Of a stretch of DNA of 17,120 bases, positions 15,381-17,120 are shown in pieces. Below the pieces are notes generated by a model, which worked only from the letters and a program-made list of their open reading frames with translations, was not told the DNA's origin and did no database searches. Numbering within the stretch: position 1 is the first letter of the stretch; every line of letters begins with the position of its first letter. This DNA comes from Altererythrobacter sp. Lineage in GTDB: Bacteria; Pseudomonadota; Alphaproteobacteria; Sphingomonadales; Sphingomonadaceae. Where the stretch lies: assembly GCA_024636575.1 (NCBI GenBank), contig JAGXGU010000001.1:1-17120 (forward strand), read 5' to 3'. The position numbers and the translations under genes were made by a program.

Positions 15381-16289
15381 CTAGATGCCGCTTTTGGCTT
15401 CTCTGTTACTATCGCGGCGCGAGAGCACCTGATTCAGCTCGGCACCTAGCAGCAGGATGTAAGCTGACAGGTAAAGCCAAGTAAGAAATATAATTACGGC
15501 GCCCAACGCGCCGTACGTGGCATTGTAACTGCCGAAATTGCGGACGTAGAATGAAAAGCCGAATGTCGCCGCGAACCATACGGCGGTGGCGATGAACGAG
15601 CCTGGGGTTAGCCACGGCCATTCGGACTCTTCCCGGTTTGGAGCGTAGGCATATATAAGCGCGATTATCATGCATCCCGCGGCAGTCGCCGCGATCCAGA
15701 AGCCGATCTGCAGCGCACTTTGCGAGGCACCGCCTAGGTCTGGCAGTAGGTTCGACAACATATTTACGACCGAGATTGCGACACTGGAGAGGGAGAATAG
15801 TACAACAAGACCTATTGTAATCGTAAGTGCAACGCCGGTTTGGCGAACAAATGAGCGGCTCTCGCTGACACCATAAACAATGTTTAGTGCGATAATGATA
15901 CCCGCCGCACCGCGCAGCGCGCTGAACAGCAATATCCCCAATGAGAAAAGAAGACCAAACCCCGTAGCTGTACGGTCGCTTTGTACCATGTTCTGCAGCT
16001 GATCGCCGATAATTGCGGCTGCCTCCTGAGGCAATGCCGCTGCAAGCGCCGCGATATGCCCTGCAATTTGTGCAGGCGAGGCGAACAAGCCGTAACTTAG
16101 CACCACTGCCGTGAGCAGCGGGATCAGAGCAAAGAAGCCGTTGAAGGCGATTCCCGACGCAATAAGGCTGAGGTTGTCCTCGCCGGCCTCGCTCCAAGTA
16201 AGTTTGGCAACCTTCCACCACTCACTTGCATTGATGTCCTCGCTGCCATCCACCTGCTCTTCCCTAGCAGTCGCCTCGTTCTTACCCAT
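15381..16289 (-). CDS. YihY/BrkB-family inner membrane protein
   Basis: Member of the YihY (virulence factor BrkB-like, formerly misnamed RNase BN) family of integral membrane proteins, whose biochemical role is unsettled. The 302-residue product has a hydrophilic, acidic N-terminus of about 38 residues, then six hydrophobic segments at about 42-69, 110-140, 153-178, 192-216, 233-253 and 259-289. Family marks are IASGIAFNGFFALIPLLTA in the first segment and YGALGAVIIFLTWLYLSAY followed by GAELN in the last. AGGGA lies seven bases before the ATG. Length is normal. GC is about 45% in a sampled line, clearly below that of the housekeeping genes, which suggests transfer or a relaxed region. No regulatory site was recognised in the 281-base gap upstream. 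Confidence 0.9.
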   Translation of the reverse strand: MGKNEATAREEQVDGSEDINASEWWKVAKLTWSEAGEDNLSLIASGIAFNGFFALIPLLTAVVLSYGLFASPAQIAGHIAALAAALPQEAAAIIGDQLQNMVQSDRTATGFGLLFSLGILLFSALRGAAGIIIALNIVYGVSESRSFVRQTGVALTITIGLVVLFSLSSVAISVVNMLSNLLPDLGGASQSALQIGFWIAATAAGCMIIALIYAYAPNREESEWPWLTPGSFIATAVWFAATFGFSFYVRNFGSYNATYGALGAVIIFLTWLYLSAYILLLGAELNQVLSRRDSNREAKSGI

Positions 16290-16451
16290 AGACTTTTCCC
16301 TATTTAGTTAAACAAGCTCTGACCAGCATGAGCGGTTCCGAAAGCTGGCCCATTGAGCAAAACCGGAGATGGAGAGCTGTGGTGTCGAACGACCGACATG
16401 AGGGCGCAAAGCTGCCGGACCAGTGAACGTCAGCAACTGGGTCGTTTGCGG

Positions 16452-16476
16452 AATGGCTGCTTTTTGGCGAAAATTG
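16452..16476. repeat. Degenerate intergenic element, copy related to 15244-15269
   Basis: Second copy of the element described at 15244-15269. It lies in the 281-base non-coding gap between the BrkB-family gene and msrA, which otherwise shows no gene or clear promoter. The shared GTCCGGCAG at 15269-15277 recurs on the opposite strand at about 16415-16423, so the gap may hold more of the same decayed repeat family. Confidence 0.3.
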
Positions 16477-16570
16477 CAACAACTGGACTTTTCGCACCGT
16501 GCAAACACTTTATCGGCCAATAAAGTCCGCAATGAGGTGGAAAGAAGGGCCCCCTTTCACAAAACCCTCC

Positions 16571-17113
16571 TCAAACGCCCGGTTTCACCTTGTTCTGGAA
16601 GCTCTTGCGCAGCTTCAGCAATTTCGGGGGGATTGTCGCCTGGCAATAGGGGTTGCGCTGGCCTTCATTGTCCCAATATTCCTGGTGGTAATCCTCTGCT
16701 GGATACCATTTGGTCGGTTCTTCGATCGTCGTCACCACCTTGCCTCCGTGATCCTCGTCCGCCCGCGCAATCGCGGCTTCGGCTTCGGCGCGCTGGGCAT
16801 CGCCCATCGGGAAGATCGCGCTGCGGTATTGGGTGCCGACGTCATTGCCTTGCCGGTTCAATTGCGTCGGATCGTGCGTGCCGAGGAACACATCCAGCAT
16901 TTCGGCATAGGAAATCACTGCGGGATCAAAGGTGACGCGGATTCCCTCGGCGTGGCCGGTGGTGCCGCTGCACACCTGTTTGTAGGTCGGATTTTCCGCC
17001 GTCCCGCCGATATAGCCGCTTTCGACCTTGCTCACCCCGATCACATCGCGGAACACCGCCTCGGTGCACCAGAAGCATCCGCCCGCGATAATTGCCTGCT
17101 GTGTATCTGCCAT
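16571..17113 (-). CDS. msrA: Peptide-methionine (S)-S-oxide reductase
   Basis: Repairs oxidised methionine (the S epimer of methionine sulfoxide) in proteins using thioredoxin. The 180-residue product has the family signature GGCFWC with catalytic Cys13 at its usual place near the N-terminus. Other conserved blocks are GYIGGTAENPTYKQVCSGTTGHAE, HDPTQLNRQGNDVGTQYRSAI and the C-terminal EDYHQEYW. Cys157 in NPYCQATIPPK is in the region where such proteins carry or lack a resolving cysteine, so Cys16, Cys48 and Cys157 are candidates for thiol exchange. No signal peptide is present, so it is cytosolic. The ATG is seven bases from the window edge, so the ribosome binding site is not fully visible. 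GC content returns to the housekeeping level here, which marks the right boundary of the accessory stretch. Confidence 0.95.
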   Translation of the reverse strand: MADTQQAIIAGGCFWCTEAVFRDVIGVSKVESGYIGGTAENPTYKQVCSGTTGHAEGIRVTFDPAVISYAEMLDVFLGTHDPTQLNRQGNDVGTQYRSAIFPMGDAQRAEAEAAIARADEDHGGKVVTTIEEPTKWYPAEDYHQEYWDNEGQRNPYCQATIPPKLLKLRKSFQNKVKPGV

Positions 17114-17120
17114 GTAGCCC

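Noticed and set aside
13403..16570. A hidden defence island or prophage remnant in the low-GC stretch
   Set aside because: No integrase, transposase, nuclease, toxin-antitoxin pair, CRISPR repeat or phage structural gene could be recognised.
16300..16935. Small open frames in and across the gap between the BrkB-family gene and msrA
   Set aside because: They lack ribosome binding sites, overlap degenerate repeat sequence or run antisense into msrA, and have no recognisable protein features.

Overview
The window reads as chromosomal DNA of an alphaproteobacterium, most likely a member of the Sphingomonadales and perhaps an Erythrobacter/Altererythrobacter-type organism. This rests on gene content, protein style and a high GC content (about 70% in a sampled line of rsmB). 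No rRNA or other taxonomic marker is present, so the assignment is inference. Most genes are housekeeping genes with clear family signatures. I do not see CRISPR, an integrase, a transposase, a phage module or a recognisable defence system.

Left part (1-5280): the 3' two thirds of a class A penicillin-binding protein gene (+) ends at a strong, apparently bidirectional terminator. Facing it on the minus strand is a likely operon in the order hflK-hflC-degP. It encodes the membrane SPFH complex that modulates FtsH and a periplasmic Do-like serine protease, so this is an envelope protein quality-control unit.

Central part (5280-11160, + strand): mrp (Fe-S carrier ATPase), an IorB-like molybdopterin oxidoreductase large subunit with a twin-arginine leader, and hemH (ferrochelatase) are packed with a 2-base gap and a 4-base overlap, so they look translationally coupled. 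A cytochrome P450 gene follows after 41 bases. Those 41 bases hold a 24-bp near-perfect palindrome that runs into the P450 ribosome binding site, which looks like a repressor operator. An 87-bp hairpin-forming repeat lies behind the P450 gene.

Right-central part (11200-13400): a small DUF1674/SDHAF4-type protein gene (-) diverges from rsmB (+, 16S rRNA m5C methyltransferase). rsmB converges on a CDP-alcohol phosphatidyltransferase gene (-).

Accessory part (13400-16570): GC content falls to roughly 42-50% in sampled lines, coding density drops, and the genes are an unrecognised secreted protein, a 93-residue membrane protein and a YihY/BrkB-family membrane protein, all on the minus strand. 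At its left edge is a decayed second copy of the 3' end of rsmB, exactly 960 bp from the intact one, with a premature stop. This suggests that the intervening segment was acquired or rearranged. The window closes with msrA (-), again with normal GC content.

The observations most worth following up are the rsmB 3'-end remnant, the P450 operator palindrome, and the molybdoenzyme subunit with no small subunit next to it sitting between two metal-cofactor genes.
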